From Rhabdobacter roseus (GTDB lineage: Bacteria; Bacteroidota; Bacteroidia; Cytophagales; Spirosomataceae), in contig NZ_JACHGF010000007.1 of assembly GCF_014202275.1 (NCBI RefSeq), positions 124,001 to 188,000 of the forward strand: a stretch of DNA of 64,000 bases. The letters are read 5' to 3'. Positions 27,115-35,620 of this stretch are shown piece after piece. The stretch's first letter is position 1; every line of letters starts with the position of its first letter. The position numbers were made by a program, and so were the translations under genes. The notes under the pieces are model-generated. The model was not told where the DNA came from. It did not search any database and was given only the letters and a program-made list of their open reading frames with translations.

Positions 27115-28749
27115 ATGAAACGCTCCCTGCTATATACTTTCGCGCTGTTGCTGAGCCTGAGTTCCTGCCAGGAAATTCTGGAAGAAAATCCCGTGGGCCT
27201 GGCCACGGCCGATAGCCACTACGCCACGCCCAAGGGCCTAGAAGACGGGCTCAAAGCGACCTACAGCTACTTGCGAGGCTTTTACGGCCGGGAAGAGGCT
27301 TTTTTTCTGACCATCACCGGAACGGATATTTTTACCAATGGCTTCGGCGGCGTAACCAACTACCCCGACATCAACAATTATTCACCGAATTTTCTGGGTA
27401 CAAACGCTTTCGTGACCAGTGTCTGGAACAACTTCTACCGGGGCATCAACCAGGCCAACGCCGTCATTGGCCGGGCACCTGCCGTCAGTGGCTTGTCAAC
27501 CACCCGGCAGGAACAGATCATCGCCGAGGCCCGTTTCCTGCGCGCGCTGTACTACTTCCACTTGGTACAGCAGTTTGGCGACGTTCATTTTACGCTACAA
27601 GAAACCATCGGGGTAGAAACCACCGCCAAACGCACGCCCGTAGCCACGATTTATCAGGAAGGCATTATTCCGGATCTGCGGTATGCCATCGAGCACTTAC
27701 CTACCCAAGCCAGCGAGTACGGTCGGGTCAATAAGCCCGCCGCAGAAGCTCTGCTGGCACGCGTACAGCTCACACTAGGCAACTGGGCCGAAGCCGAGCA
27801 ACTGGCCCAACGGGTGATCAACGGCTACAACTACCAGTTGGTAAAGCCTTTTGCCCGGCTGTGGGACATCAACAACGAAGTCAATTCGGAGGTAATCTGG
27901 TCGGTGCAGTACACCCCCGACCCCCTCACCAACGGCGAAGGCAACATGGCCCACGTGCTCTTCGTGTGGGATTATACGTTCAATTCTACCATGGTACGCG
28001 ACATCGCCAACGGCCGCCCCTACCAGCGCTTCCTGATGACCAACTACTTCATCAAGCTCTTCAATACCTCGCGCGACGCCCGCTGGGATGGCTCCTTCAA
28101 AACGGTATGGCTGGCCAACCAGGCCGGGGTTATCAATGGCAAGGCCGTAGCCCCCGGCGATACCTCCATCAAAATCGTAAACTACCCCGTTTCGGACGCC
28201 CAAAAAAGCCAGGCGCCCTACTGGCTCATCGACTTCCGCGACAACTGGGTGGGGAGCATCACGGGCCAGACCGAGATCGGCGGCTTGTCGCGTCGCTGCT
28301 TTCCGGTACTTAAGAAGTACCTCGACCCCCTGCGTACCAGCGTCAATGCCCTGGACGGCCGGCGGGACTTTATCGTTATTCGCCTGGCCGAAATGTACCT
28401 GATTGCGGGCGAAGCCGCCTGGCGGCAGAACAAAAGTACCCAGGCTGCCTCCTACTTCAACGTAGTAAGGAGCCGCGCCGCCCAGGCAGGCAAGGAAAAT
28501 GAAATGCTGATTAGCCCCGACGACCTTTCGCTGGATTTCATCCTGGATGAGCGCGCGCGGGAGCTGGTGGGAGAATTGGATCGCTGGTACGATCTGAAAC
28601 GCACCGGCCAACTACTGGAGCGCGTTCGGAAATACAACCGGGACGCCGCCCCGAACATCAAAGAAATGCACCTGGTACGACCCATCCCGCAAACGCAGAT
28701 CGACCGCGTCAGCAATCCGGGCGATTTTCTCCAGAATCCGGGGTACTGA
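27115..28749 (+). CDS. SusD/RagB-family lipoprotein (SusD2)
   Basis: 544 residues from the ATG at 27115 (MKRSLLYTFALLLSLSSC, lipoprotein Cys 18); a GTG further upstream overlaps SusC2 and is rejected. Typical SusD helices (IIAEARFLRALYYFHLVQQFGDV) and C-terminal IRLAEMYLIAGEAAW and LDERARELVGELDRWYDLKR are present. It starts 16 bp after SusC2 and forms its ligand-binding lid. Confidence 0.95.
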   Translation: MKRSLLYTFALLLSLSSCQEILEENPVGLATADSHYATPKGLEDGLKATYSYLRGFYGREEAFFLTITGTDIFTNGFGGVTNYPDINNYSPNFLGTNAFVTSVWNNFYRGINQANAVIGRAPAVSGLSTTRQEQIIAEARFLRALYYFHLVQQFGDVHFTLQETIGVETTAKRTPVATIYQEGIIPDLRYAIEHLPTQASEYGRVNKPAAEALLARVQLTLGNWAEAEQLAQRVINGYNYQLVKPFARLWDINNEVNSEVIWSVQYTPDPLTNGEGNMAHVLFVWDYTFNSTMVRDIANGRPYQRFLMTNYFIKLFNTSRDARWDGSFKTVWLANQAGVINGKAVAPGDTSIKIVNYPVSDAQKSQAPYWLIDFRDNWVGSITGQTEIGGLSRRCFPVLKKYLDPLRTSVNALDGRRDFIVIRLAEMYLIAGEAAWRQNKSTQAASYFNVVRSRAAQAGKENEMLISPDDLSLDFILDERARELVGELDRWYDLKRTGQLLERVRKYNRDAAPNIKEMHLVRPIPQTQIDRVSNPGDFLQNPGY

Positions 28750-28841
28750 TCAAGTACTTTCAACCTAAACCCGATTAGCTTTGGCGGCAGTTGGCCTTTT
28801 AGCTTGAATGAATGATTCTATTATTCTAAAGTACCCCCGGC

Positions 28842-30383
28842 ATGAAGGATGTTAAATATACTATAATGCGCCTGGCAGGTACCTGCGCTCCGTACAAGTA
28901 CCTAGTGCAAAGTACCTTGCTGACCCTGGCCGTAGTAGGTACCCTGGGCTTTCTGACGGCGGGCCGCACCTCCGCACCCGCCGAGCGGCCCAACGTGCTG
29001 TTCATCGCCGTGGATGACCTCCGTCCCGACCTGGACTGCTACGGCAACCGCACCGTCCGTTCTCCCCACCTGGATCGCCTGGCGGCGCAGTCGGCTCTTT
29101 TTACGCGGCAGTACGTCACGCAGCCTACCTGCGGGGCTTCGCGCTACAGCTTACTCACCGGCAAACTACCCCGCAACCGCGTGGAGCTCAAAAACGAGGC
29201 CATCGAGCAGCGCATTTCGGGCCAGCCCCGCACCGAAGTACCCGAAACCTTCGTGGATCAGCTGCGCCGCCAGGGCTATTACACGGTGGGCATAGGTAAG
29301 ATCAGCCACTCGCCCGACGGCTACGTATACGGCTACAACGACCCCAAAAGTACCCAGCTCGAACTTCCCCACAGCTGGGACGAAATGCTCTTCGACGCGG
29401 GCCGCTGGGGTACGGGCTGGAACGCCTTCTTTGGCTACGCCGACGGCACCAACCGCCAGGGCCAGAAGGGCCAGGTGAAGCCCTATGAGGCCGCTGAAGT
29501 ACCCGACGACGGTTACCCCGACGGACTATCGGCCCGGCTAGCGACCCAAAAACTCCGGGAGCTTGCCCAAAAGAAACAGCCCTTTTTCCTAGGGGTAGGT
29601 TTTTTCAAGCCGCACCTTCCCTTTACCGCCCCGCGCCCGTACTGGGATCTTTACGACGAAGCCAAAATCCCGCTCAGTGAAGCGCCCGACCTCCCTCAGC
29701 AGGTACATGCCGCCAGCCTGCATGCCAGCCGGGAGTTTAACCAATACCTGGCCGGTGAGGAATCAGCTTCGCTGGAAAAACCCATCTCAGACGCCTACGC
29801 CCGCAAGCTACGCCACGCCTACTACGCCTGCGTAAGCTACACCGACGCGCTCATTGGTCAGGTACTGGCCGAACTAACCCGCTTGAAGCTCGACCAGAAT
29901 ACCATCGTGGTCGTATGGAGCGACCACGGCTGGCACCTGGGCGACCAGCGCGTGTGGGGCAAGCACACGCTCTTTGAAAAAGCCGTACGCAGCGTGCTCA
30001 TCGTGCGCGACCCGCGCCACCGGCAGGGAAGTACCCGCACCGAAGTAGTGAGCTCGGTGGACCTCTATCCTACCCTCATGGAACTCTGCGGCCTTCCCAC
30101 TCCCGCCGGGGTAGACGGCCAAAGTTTTGCCCGCCTGGTGCAGTCACGGCAAAGTACCCCCTGGAACCACGTGGCCTACAGCTACTACAACCAGGGCATC
30201 TCGGTACGTACCGACCGCTACCGGCTCAGCAAGTACTTCCGGGAACACCAACCGGTGGTGGAACTGTACGACTACCAAACCGACCCGCACGAACGCCGCA
30301 ATAGGGCCTCCGAGCAGCCCGCGCTTGTGGAGCAGCTCAGCCGCCTGCTCGAAAAAGGCAATACCGGTCTTTACCAGGATTAG
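28842..30383 (+). CDS. Cys-type sulfatase, iduronate-2-sulfatase-like
   Basis: 513 residues. A hydrophobic segment (about 22-40) gives export. Alkaline-phosphatase-fold metal site at NVLFIAVDDLRPDL; the activation motif is CGASR with Cys97, a CxAxR sequence to be converted to formylglycine; SDHGWHLGDQRVWGKHTLFEKAVR carries the second metal and sulfate-binding residues. The DDLRPDLDCYGN and DHGWHLG patterns are those of the iduronate-2-sulfatase-like (S1_7-type) group. Third gene of the SusC2 operon. Four RRGTACYY octamers fall in 68 bp of its signal region. Confidence 0.92.
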   Translation: MKDVKYTIMRLAGTCAPYKYLVQSTLLTLAVVGTLGFLTAGRTSAPAERPNVLFIAVDDLRPDLDCYGNRTVRSPHLDRLAAQSALFTRQYVTQPTCGASRYSLLTGKLPRNRVELKNEAIEQRISGQPRTEVPETFVDQLRRQGYYTVGIGKISHSPDGYVYGYNDPKSTQLELPHSWDEMLFDAGRWGTGWNAFFGYADGTNRQGQKGQVKPYEAAEVPDDGYPDGLSARLATQKLRELAQKKQPFFLGVGFFKPHLPFTAPRPYWDLYDEAKIPLSEAPDLPQQVHAASLHASREFNQYLAGEESASLEKPISDAYARKLRHAYYACVSYTDALIGQVLAELTRLKLDQNTIVVVWSDHGWHLGDQRVWGKHTLFEKAVRSVLIVRDPRHRQGSTRTEVVSSVDLYPTLMELCGLPTPAGVDGQSFARLVQSRQSTPWNHVAYSYYNQGISVRTDRYRLSKYFREHQPVVELYDYQTDPHERRNRASEQPALVEQLSRLLEKGNTGLYQD

Positions 30384-30415
30384 TTTATATAAAATTAAAA
30401 GTACCCCCATTTGGC

Positions 30416-31855
30416 ATGAAACAATTCGCTGGCTTACTTCTCGTTATTCTATTTTCCTGGAATCAGGTACAGGCCCAAAGTACCCCCTCGACCCGGCCCA
30501 ACATCATCCTGATCGTGGCCGACGACCTGGGCTACGGCGACGTGGGTTATAACGGGCAGAAGCTGTTCAAAACGCCGCACATCGACCGGCTGGCGGCCCA
30601 GGGGATGCGCCTCACCCAGTTTTACGCCGGTACCAGCGTGTGTGCGCCCTCCCGCTCGTCGTTGATGACCGGCCAGCACACCGGCCATACCTACATCCGG
30701 GGCAACCGCGGCGTCCAGCCCGAAGGCCAGCAGCCCCTGGCCGACTCCATCGTAACGATGGCCGAGGTACTTCAAGCGGCGGGCTACCGCACGGGCGCTT
30801 TTGGCAAGTGGGGCCTGGGGCCCGTCGGCTCGGAGGGCAATCCTACCCGGCAGGGCTTCGACCGCTTCTACGGCTACAATTGCCAGACCCTGGCGCACCG
30901 CTACTACCCCAACCACCTCTGGGACAACGATCAGCAGGTGGTTTTGAAAGAAAACGGGAATCTTCAGTACAATAAGATCTTCGCCCCGGACCTCATTCAA
31001 CAGCAGGCGCTGGATTTTATTGGGAAAGTAAGCAAAGACCAACCTTTCTTTCTGTTTCTGCCCTACATCCTGCCCCACGCCGAGCTGGTAGTACCGGATG
31101 ACAGCCTGCTGCAGTACTACAAAGGGAAGTTTCCCGAAAAGCCTTTTAAAGGAGCTGACTACGGGCCCAACGCCACCAAAGGCGGGTACGCCTCGCAGGA
31201 GTACCCCCACGCCGCCTTTGCTGCCATGGTAGCGCGGCTAGACCGGTACGTAGGACAAATTGTGGCGAAAATCAAAGAGCAAGGCTTGGACCAAAATACC
31301 CTCATCCTGTTCACCAGCGACAACGGCCCCCACCTGGAAGGCGGCGCCGATCCGCGCTTTTTCAATAGCGGCGGCGGTCTGCGGGGCTTCAAGCGCGACC
31401 TCTACGAAGGCGGCATCCGTATGCCCACGGTAGCCTACTGGCCAGGTACCATCAAGGCCGGTACGGAGAGCCCGCACATAGCGGCCTTCTGGGATCTGCT
31501 CCCTACCTTTGCCGAGCTGGCGGGAGCCGCTACGCCGCCCTCAGCCCGCGACGGACTTTCGTTTGCGCCCCTCCTTACCGGCAAAAGTATCCCGCCCGTG
31601 CACAAGTACCTCTACTGGGAGTTCCATGAGCAGGGCGGCAAACAAGCCGTGCGCCAAGGTAACTGGAAGGCCATCCGGCTCAACGCGGCTACCAACGCTC
31701 CCTCCCCGGTGGAGCTGTACGACCTCAGCCAGGACCCCGAAGAGAAAAATAACCTAGCCTCGGCTCATGCCCAAAAGGCCCAGGAACTTGGTCGCTTGAT
31801 GGACCAGGCCCACCAGCCTTCGGCGCTATTTCCGTTTGGCAGCGAGGCAAAATAA
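30416..31855 (+). CDS. Cys-type arylsulfatase family enzyme, secreted
   Basis: 479 residues with signal peptide (MKQFAGLLLVILFSWNQVQA). Metal site NIILIVADDLGYGDVG, activation motif CAPSR (Cys76, canonical CxPxR), GKWGLG loop, and FTSDNGPHLEGG. This is the arylsulfatase-A-like sulfatase group. It lies 32 bp after the first sulfatase; two sulfatases of different type in a SusC/D operon suggest stepwise desulfation of one substrate. Activation requires an FGE such as that at 12457. Confidence 0.93.
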   Translation: MKQFAGLLLVILFSWNQVQAQSTPSTRPNIILIVADDLGYGDVGYNGQKLFKTPHIDRLAAQGMRLTQFYAGTSVCAPSRSSLMTGQHTGHTYIRGNRGVQPEGQQPLADSIVTMAEVLQAAGYRTGAFGKWGLGPVGSEGNPTRQGFDRFYGYNCQTLAHRYYPNHLWDNDQQVVLKENGNLQYNKIFAPDLIQQQALDFIGKVSKDQPFFLFLPYILPHAELVVPDDSLLQYYKGKFPEKPFKGADYGPNATKGGYASQEYPHAAFAAMVARLDRYVGQIVAKIKEQGLDQNTLILFTSDNGPHLEGGADPRFFNSGGGLRGFKRDLYEGGIRMPTVAYWPGTIKAGTESPHIAAFWDLLPTFAELAGAATPPSARDGLSFAPLLTGKSIPPVHKYLYWEFHEQGGKQAVRQGNWKAIRLNAATNAPSPVELYDLSQDPEEKNNLASAHAQKAQELGRLMDQAHQPSALFPFGSEAK

Positions 31856-31874
31856 AAAAAATACTAAATAAGTA

Positions 31875-31933
31875 TTGCTATCACTTTTTTGTTTGGAATA
31901 AATAAGTTTACTTTGTCTACTGATTAAGTAGAC
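31875..31933 (+). promoter_or_regulatory. Promoter and GTCTA-N9-TAGAC operator upstream of the rhodanese leader
   Basis: TTACTTTG at 31908-31915 and operator GTCTA (31915-31919) - CTGATTAAG - TAGAC (31929-31933). The -33 box is less clear: TTG at 31889-31891 (16-nt spacer) or TTGCTAT at 31875. The sulfatase gene ends 53 nt upstream. Confidence 0.6.
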
Positions 31934-31935
31934 TA

Positions 31936-31971
31936 TACTTAATGAATTAGCCACCAGTTCATTGAGAAGTA
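31936..31971 (+). ncRNA. Leader hairpin with CCACCAG loop (divergent copy)
   Basis: Outer stem TACTT / AAGTA and inner stem AATGAA / TTCATT around the 11-nt loop TTAGCCACCAG (31947-31957), then TATTGCT. Stem bases differ from the copies at 13572 and 23438 but pair, and the loop length and sequence are kept. Confidence 0.6.
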
Positions 31972-31995
31972 CTATTGCTAAATAAACAGCTAAAT

Positions 31996-32187
31996 ATGTA
32001 CCCTTCTCCTATTGAATTTAGACTCTCGTTGAGCCATAGTAGATGGCTTTGGCTGCAAGAAAACTCACGGAATACTCCCTTACAGATTTCTTCACTGTAC
32101 ACATATCTGTTTTCCTGTTGTAGACGACCCTTTGGGCCAGGCCCTTGGCTTGACTACCCGTTGAAAAATTTAATAAACTTGGGATAG
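31996..32187 (+). CDS. Putative leader ORF with Cys-Cys codons
   Basis: 63 codons from ATG 31996. Codons 41-42 (32116-32121) are Cys-Cys in YLFSCCRRPF, 201 nt after the operator start. There is no similarity to known proteins that I recognise. It differs from the other two in that the Cys pair is internal. Possible regulatory leader peptide. Confidence 0.3.
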   Translation: MYPSPIEFRLSLSHSRWLWLQENSRNTPLQISSLYTYLFSCCRRPFGPGPWLDYPLKNLINLG

Positions 32188-32239
32188 AGGTAAAATCCAC
32201 ACCATTTATTTATCCTTCTCTTTTTCAAGAGTTAAGTAC

Positions 32240-32310
32240 CCCATTTTCTAGATCTGGAACATCGGAAAATGGGCCAACAGGTACTTGCTCTCGTTCAAAT
32301 CGTCCAAAAT
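32240..32310 (+). ncRNA. SusC-proximal leader element: CTGGAAC hairpin and AATCGTCCAAAAT box
   Basis: Stem CCCATTTTC (32240-32248) / GAAAATGGG (32265-32273), inner GAT / ATC, loop CTGGAAC (32254-32260), then AATCGTCCAAAAT at 32298-32310. The copy at 42989-43057 has the same apical part and box but a wholly different outer stem that also pairs. Loop TGGA can pair with TCCA of the box, allowing a pseudoknot. Confidence 0.55.
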
Positions 32311-32326
32311 GTAACCTGCTTGCCGT

Positions 32327-32434
32327 ATGAAGCAATCCTTTCTTTCATTTCTACCTTTCCCTTTCAGGGCAATAAGCCTGCAAAAGGCGGTTGGCTGGGG
32401 CATCCTTCCCAAAGTACTACCTATGTGTGTCTGA
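32327..32434 (+). pseudogene. Possible remnant of a SusC start
   Basis: ATG 16 nt after the AATCGTCCAAAAT box, exactly where the SusC4 ATG stands (17 nt) after the same box at 43045. The frame runs 35 codons (MKQSFLSFLPFPFRAISL...) and has the basic-hydrophobic look of a long SusC N-terminus, then stops. I infer a SusC/D pair was deleted here, leaving the leader; a regulatory uORF is the alternative. The rest of 32435-32568 shows nothing recognisable. Confidence 0.35.
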
Positions 32435-32568
32435 CTCTCTGTGGGTCGAAAGGTCCCCATCCATTCATTCGAGTGCTTGGCCGATAGTCTGCTAACGTGG
32501 CAAAGGGGTATAGGTCAGTCTTGTACCTAGCTAAAAGCGACTATGAATACATAACCAACCAATACTTC

Positions 32569-32994
32569 ATGAAACCGTTTCTGTATATCACTAGTATCCT
32601 ATTTCTATTCTCCGGAACAGGGCTCCGGGCCCAGACAAACATTGATCTTCCGCCCGCTGATTTTGAAAAAGCAATCCAGGCAGAGGGTATACAGCTCTGG
32701 GACGTACGAAGGCCGGACGAATTTGCGCAGGGCCATATCAGAGGAGCTACTCTGGTGAACTGGGAGGACAAAGCACAGTTTGAAGCTCACGCCCAGCACC
32801 TAGACAAAAACGAAACCGTGTACGTGTATTGTCGAAGCGGAAAAAGAAGCCGACAGGCGGCCGATTGGTTGCAGGAAAAAGGATTTATCCACGTCGTTAA
32901 TCTTGAAGGTGGCCTACTTGGCTGGAAAGAGCAGGATAAACCGATAGCGGTCAACCCGTCTGCCCAGCCTATCGGCAGCACACCTCAGCCTTAA
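32569..32994 (+). CDS. Secreted rhodanese-domain protein
   Basis: 141 residues from ATG 32569 with a signal peptide ending LRAQ. Single rhodanese domain: LWDVRRPDEFAQGHIRGATLVNW, active-site loop CRSGKRS with Cys88, and VVNLEGGLLGWKEQ. Such domains transfer or carry sulfane sulfur; the CRSGKR loop fits thiosulfate or persulfide chemistry. Its position in the sulfur block, downstream of an operator-bearing leader, supports a sulfur role in the periplasm. Specific donor and acceptor are unknown. Confidence 0.9.
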   Translation: MKPFLYITSILFLFSGTGLRAQTNIDLPPADFEKAIQAEGIQLWDVRRPDEFAQGHIRGATLVNWEDKAQFEAHAQHLDKNETVYVYCRSGKRSRQAADWLQEKGFIHVVNLEGGLLGWKEQDKPIAVNPSAQPIGSTPQP

Positions 32995-33038
32995 TTCTCT
33001 TACTCATCAACTCCATACTAAATAGTTCTTTGTCTATT

Positions 33039-34745
33039 ATGCGATTCGCCATTCTGTTCCTTTGTTTTGTATCGGCAAGTACCCTGGCTCAGCGTGCTCG
33101 AAGCCAAGAGGCACACAGCCATCATAGTACCGAAGGAGGTCATAATCACCTTCAGCATATTCAGGCCTACCGCCAGGAAACCGCCTACGTGTTTAATTTA
33201 CCGAGCCCGGTTTTTATAAACGGAATCGGTCAGTCGGATCTGAAGATAGCCACCTCGTCGGAGTTTACACAAAAGTACTTCAGTCAAGGCGTAGCTCTCC
33301 TGCACTGCTTCTGGGATTTTGAGGCCTATCGCGCTTTCAAAGAAGCTATCCGTCACGATTCTACCTCCCTGATGCCATACTGGGGCTTATACAGTGCCAT
33401 TGGAGCTATCGAAGGAAACGATTTTGATCAGGATAAAAAATGGGCACTCAGTAAGCTCAAGGAACTGAAAGTAAAAGCTAGTGAACACGAAAAGCTGTAC
33501 GCGGAAGCCATTCTGCTACGCGACTCCGGAGGAGAAAATGGTAAAAAAGAGTACCAGAAAAAATTAGAGATGATTGTCCACAAGTACCCCGAGGACGTTG
33601 AGGCCAAGCTTTTTCTGGCGCTGAGCAAAATGGCCGGCTACGACACCGACCTCAACCCTCGCGAAGGCCAGCTATACGCCGAGTACCTCATCCGGGATCT
33701 CCTCCGTACTCATCCCGAGAATGCCGCGGCTCACCATTACTGGATTCACCTGATGGAGAACTGCTGCCCAGAACAAGCACTGGAAAGCTCGGCCAAACTA
33801 CCCCAGTTGGCCTTTAATTCCGGACACATGGTGCACATGCCGGGGCACATATACTATAAGCTAGGCGACTACAAAAAAGCCTACGATGCTTTTAGTGCCG
33901 CCGTGAAGGTCGACTCCGCCTACATGAAAGTACAGGGCATTCCGGAGGTAGATAACTGGAACTATATCCATAACATCAACTACCTCCTTTCGAACTGCGC
34001 AGAAGACGGGCGCTACGCTACGGCTCTGCATTATGCCGAAATCCTAAAGAATATGCCCGCTTCGCCTGAACGCAAGCAGAAGTTTGAAGGACGCTTTTTC
34101 TACCAGGGTATCATCGCTCCCGCCAAGATGGAACTGTGCTTCGGCTTCTATGACCGTGCCGCCGGGCGCTTACAGCAAATCCCTGACTCCGACAGTTTGT
34201 ATAGTACCAAGGCTCTTGCTTACCGCGATGCCCTGCTTTACTTTGCCCGTGGCATGGACGCCGCCAAGAAAGGCAAACTTAGCGAAGCCTACCAATGGTC
34301 GCACAGGCTGGATGCTCACCTTTGGCGCAATACCACGCAGCTATCTTCCAACGATATCATCAATACCCGGCGCCTCAACGATCTTAACGTAGCTTCCCTG
34401 GAATTACAGGGGGTGATCAAAGCCGCCGAAAAGAAGTTCGATGAAGCCATAGGCTTGCTTAAAAAAGCCCATCAAAAGGAGAACGAGCTTGGGTATAGTG
34501 AGCCCCCATCCTACGCCCGTCCGGTATTAATAAGCTTAGCCGATACCTACCAGTTGGCTGGCCAATATGACCTGGCAGCCGACGCTTATACCCAGCTACT
34601 GGCCAAACGCCCCCACTCTGCCAATGCTCTGTGGGGCTTGTATAAAGTGTACAAAAAGAAAGGAGACATCGCCCGGTCCAAAGAATACGCCGCTCAGCTA
34701 CAGGAGGTAGTTCAGTTTGGAGATAAATCGCTATATCCCTTATAG
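33039..34745 (+). CDS. Secreted TPR protein with conserved HMVHMPGH motif
   Basis: 568 residues from ATG 33039; a TTG at 33030 is rejected. Signal peptide (FLCFVSASTLAQ) then a His-rich segment (HSHHSTEGGHNHLQH). TPR helices fill the rest. A family-specific stretch AAAHHYWIHLMENCCPEQAL ... SGHMVHMPGHIYYKLGDY suggests metal-binding His, Met and Cys residues. Relatives that I recall are uncharacterised TPR proteins. It begins 44 bp after the rhodanese gene and ends 3 bp before the next gene, so all three are one operon. Function unknown. Confidence 0.82.
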   Translation: MRFAILFLCFVSASTLAQRARSQEAHSHHSTEGGHNHLQHIQAYRQETAYVFNLPSPVFINGIGQSDLKIATSSEFTQKYFSQGVALLHCFWDFEAYRAFKEAIRHDSTSLMPYWGLYSAIGAIEGNDFDQDKKWALSKLKELKVKASEHEKLYAEAILLRDSGGENGKKEYQKKLEMIVHKYPEDVEAKLFLALSKMAGYDTDLNPREGQLYAEYLIRDLLRTHPENAAAHHYWIHLMENCCPEQALESSAKLPQLAFNSGHMVHMPGHIYYKLGDYKKAYDAFSAAVKVDSAYMKVQGIPEVDNWNYIHNINYLLSNCAEDGRYATALHYAEILKNMPASPERKQKFEGRFFYQGIIAPAKMELCFGFYDRAAGRLQQIPDSDSLYSTKALAYRDALLYFARGMDAAKKGKLSEAYQWSHRLDAHLWRNTTQLSSNDIINTRRLNDLNVASLELQGVIKAAEKKFDEAIGLLKKAHQKENELGYSEPPSYARPVLISLADTYQLAGQYDLAADAYTQLLAKRPHSANALWGLYKVYKKKGDIARSKEYAAQLQEVVQFGDKSLYPL

Positions 34746-34748
34746 AAT

Positions 34749-35519
34749 ATGAAAAACCACTCTCTACTCGCCACTCTGGTCTTGGCTTTCCTTTCCTCCT
34801 GGAGCTTTGCGCTCCCCACTAGGGTGGTAGTACGTGCCAAAGCAAAGGATGCTAAGTTTATCGGTACCGGGATTGGAGGTGCCTACGTGGTGATTCGCCA
34901 TACCTTATCGGGCGAAATTCTGGCGAAAGGTACAACCACCGGCGCATCGGGAAATACCGAACTCATCATGAAACTCCCACACCAGCGCAACGCCCGATTA
35001 ACAGACGACCAAACGGCTCGCTTTGAAGTTACGCTTGAGCTACAGGAACCCACTTTTGTGAGCGTAGAAGTAACGGCACCCGTTAGTCGAAAAAGCGCCG
35101 CCATCACGACTTCCACACAGCTGTGGCTTATTCCGGGAAAAGATATTGACGGAGATGGCTTGATAGTAGAAATTCCGGGCTTCATCCTGGATATTCTGGA
35201 ACCTCAAACGCATCAGGTCATCGGTGGCAATACCTTAATCAACGGCAAATTAAAGATCCGGATCAACCTGGTCATGATGTGCGGGTGCGTCATCAATAAG
35301 GGCGGCATTTGGGATTCGACACCCATACAAGTAGCAGCATTGGTAAAAAAAGATGGTAAGCCGCTACCACCCATAAATCTAGCATTTACCGGCGAGGATA
35401 ACCTTTTTGAGGGCTTCTTGAGTACAAAAGAAAAAGGTAACTACGAAATTCAGGTGTACGCCTTCGATACTGTCACAAAAAATACAGGCGTTGACAAAAT
35501 CAACTTTGTAGTACAGTAA
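34749..35519 (+). CDS. Secreted protein with MMCGC motif, unknown function
   Basis: 256 residues, signal peptide (about 1-21, ending SWSFA). Predicted beta-rich, with two Ig-like halves. A striking MMCGC motif lies near residue 176 (RINLVMMCGCVINKGGIWD), rich in sulfur ligands and suited to soft metal such as copper. The start is 3 bp after the TPR gene, itself rich in His/Met/Cys motifs, so the two probably work together. I do not recognise a named family. Confidence 0.7.
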   Translation: MKNHSLLATLVLAFLSSWSFALPTRVVVRAKAKDAKFIGTGIGGAYVVIRHTLSGEILAKGTTTGASGNTELIMKLPHQRNARLTDDQTARFEVTLELQEPTFVSVEVTAPVSRKSAAITTSTQLWLIPGKDIDGDGLIVEIPGFILDILEPQTHQVIGGNTLINGKLKIRINLVMMCGCVINKGGIWDSTPIQVAALVKKDGKPLPPINLAFTGEDNLFEGFLSTKEKGNYEIQVYAFDTVTKNTGVDKINFVVQ

Positions 35520-35620
35520 AAGGCTAAATCACGATGATTAACCAATGATGTAAAGAGCAGAAACATTCAATCTTATTAGTATACTTAATTAATAGATTTA
35601 CTATAATTTAACTTTATTAC

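Noticed and set aside
33028-33041. TTTGTCTATTATG at the TPR start and similar TTTGTCTATGAATG at 42569 as operator promoters
   Set aside because: Only the left half of the operator is present and no TAGAC follows at N9. The resemblance of the two sites is noted but unexplained.
35579-35597. GTATA-N9-TAGAT as a seventh operator before the DUF1684 gene
   Set aside because: Two mismatches in ten positions and no TTACTTTG box attached; expected by chance in AT-rich spacer.
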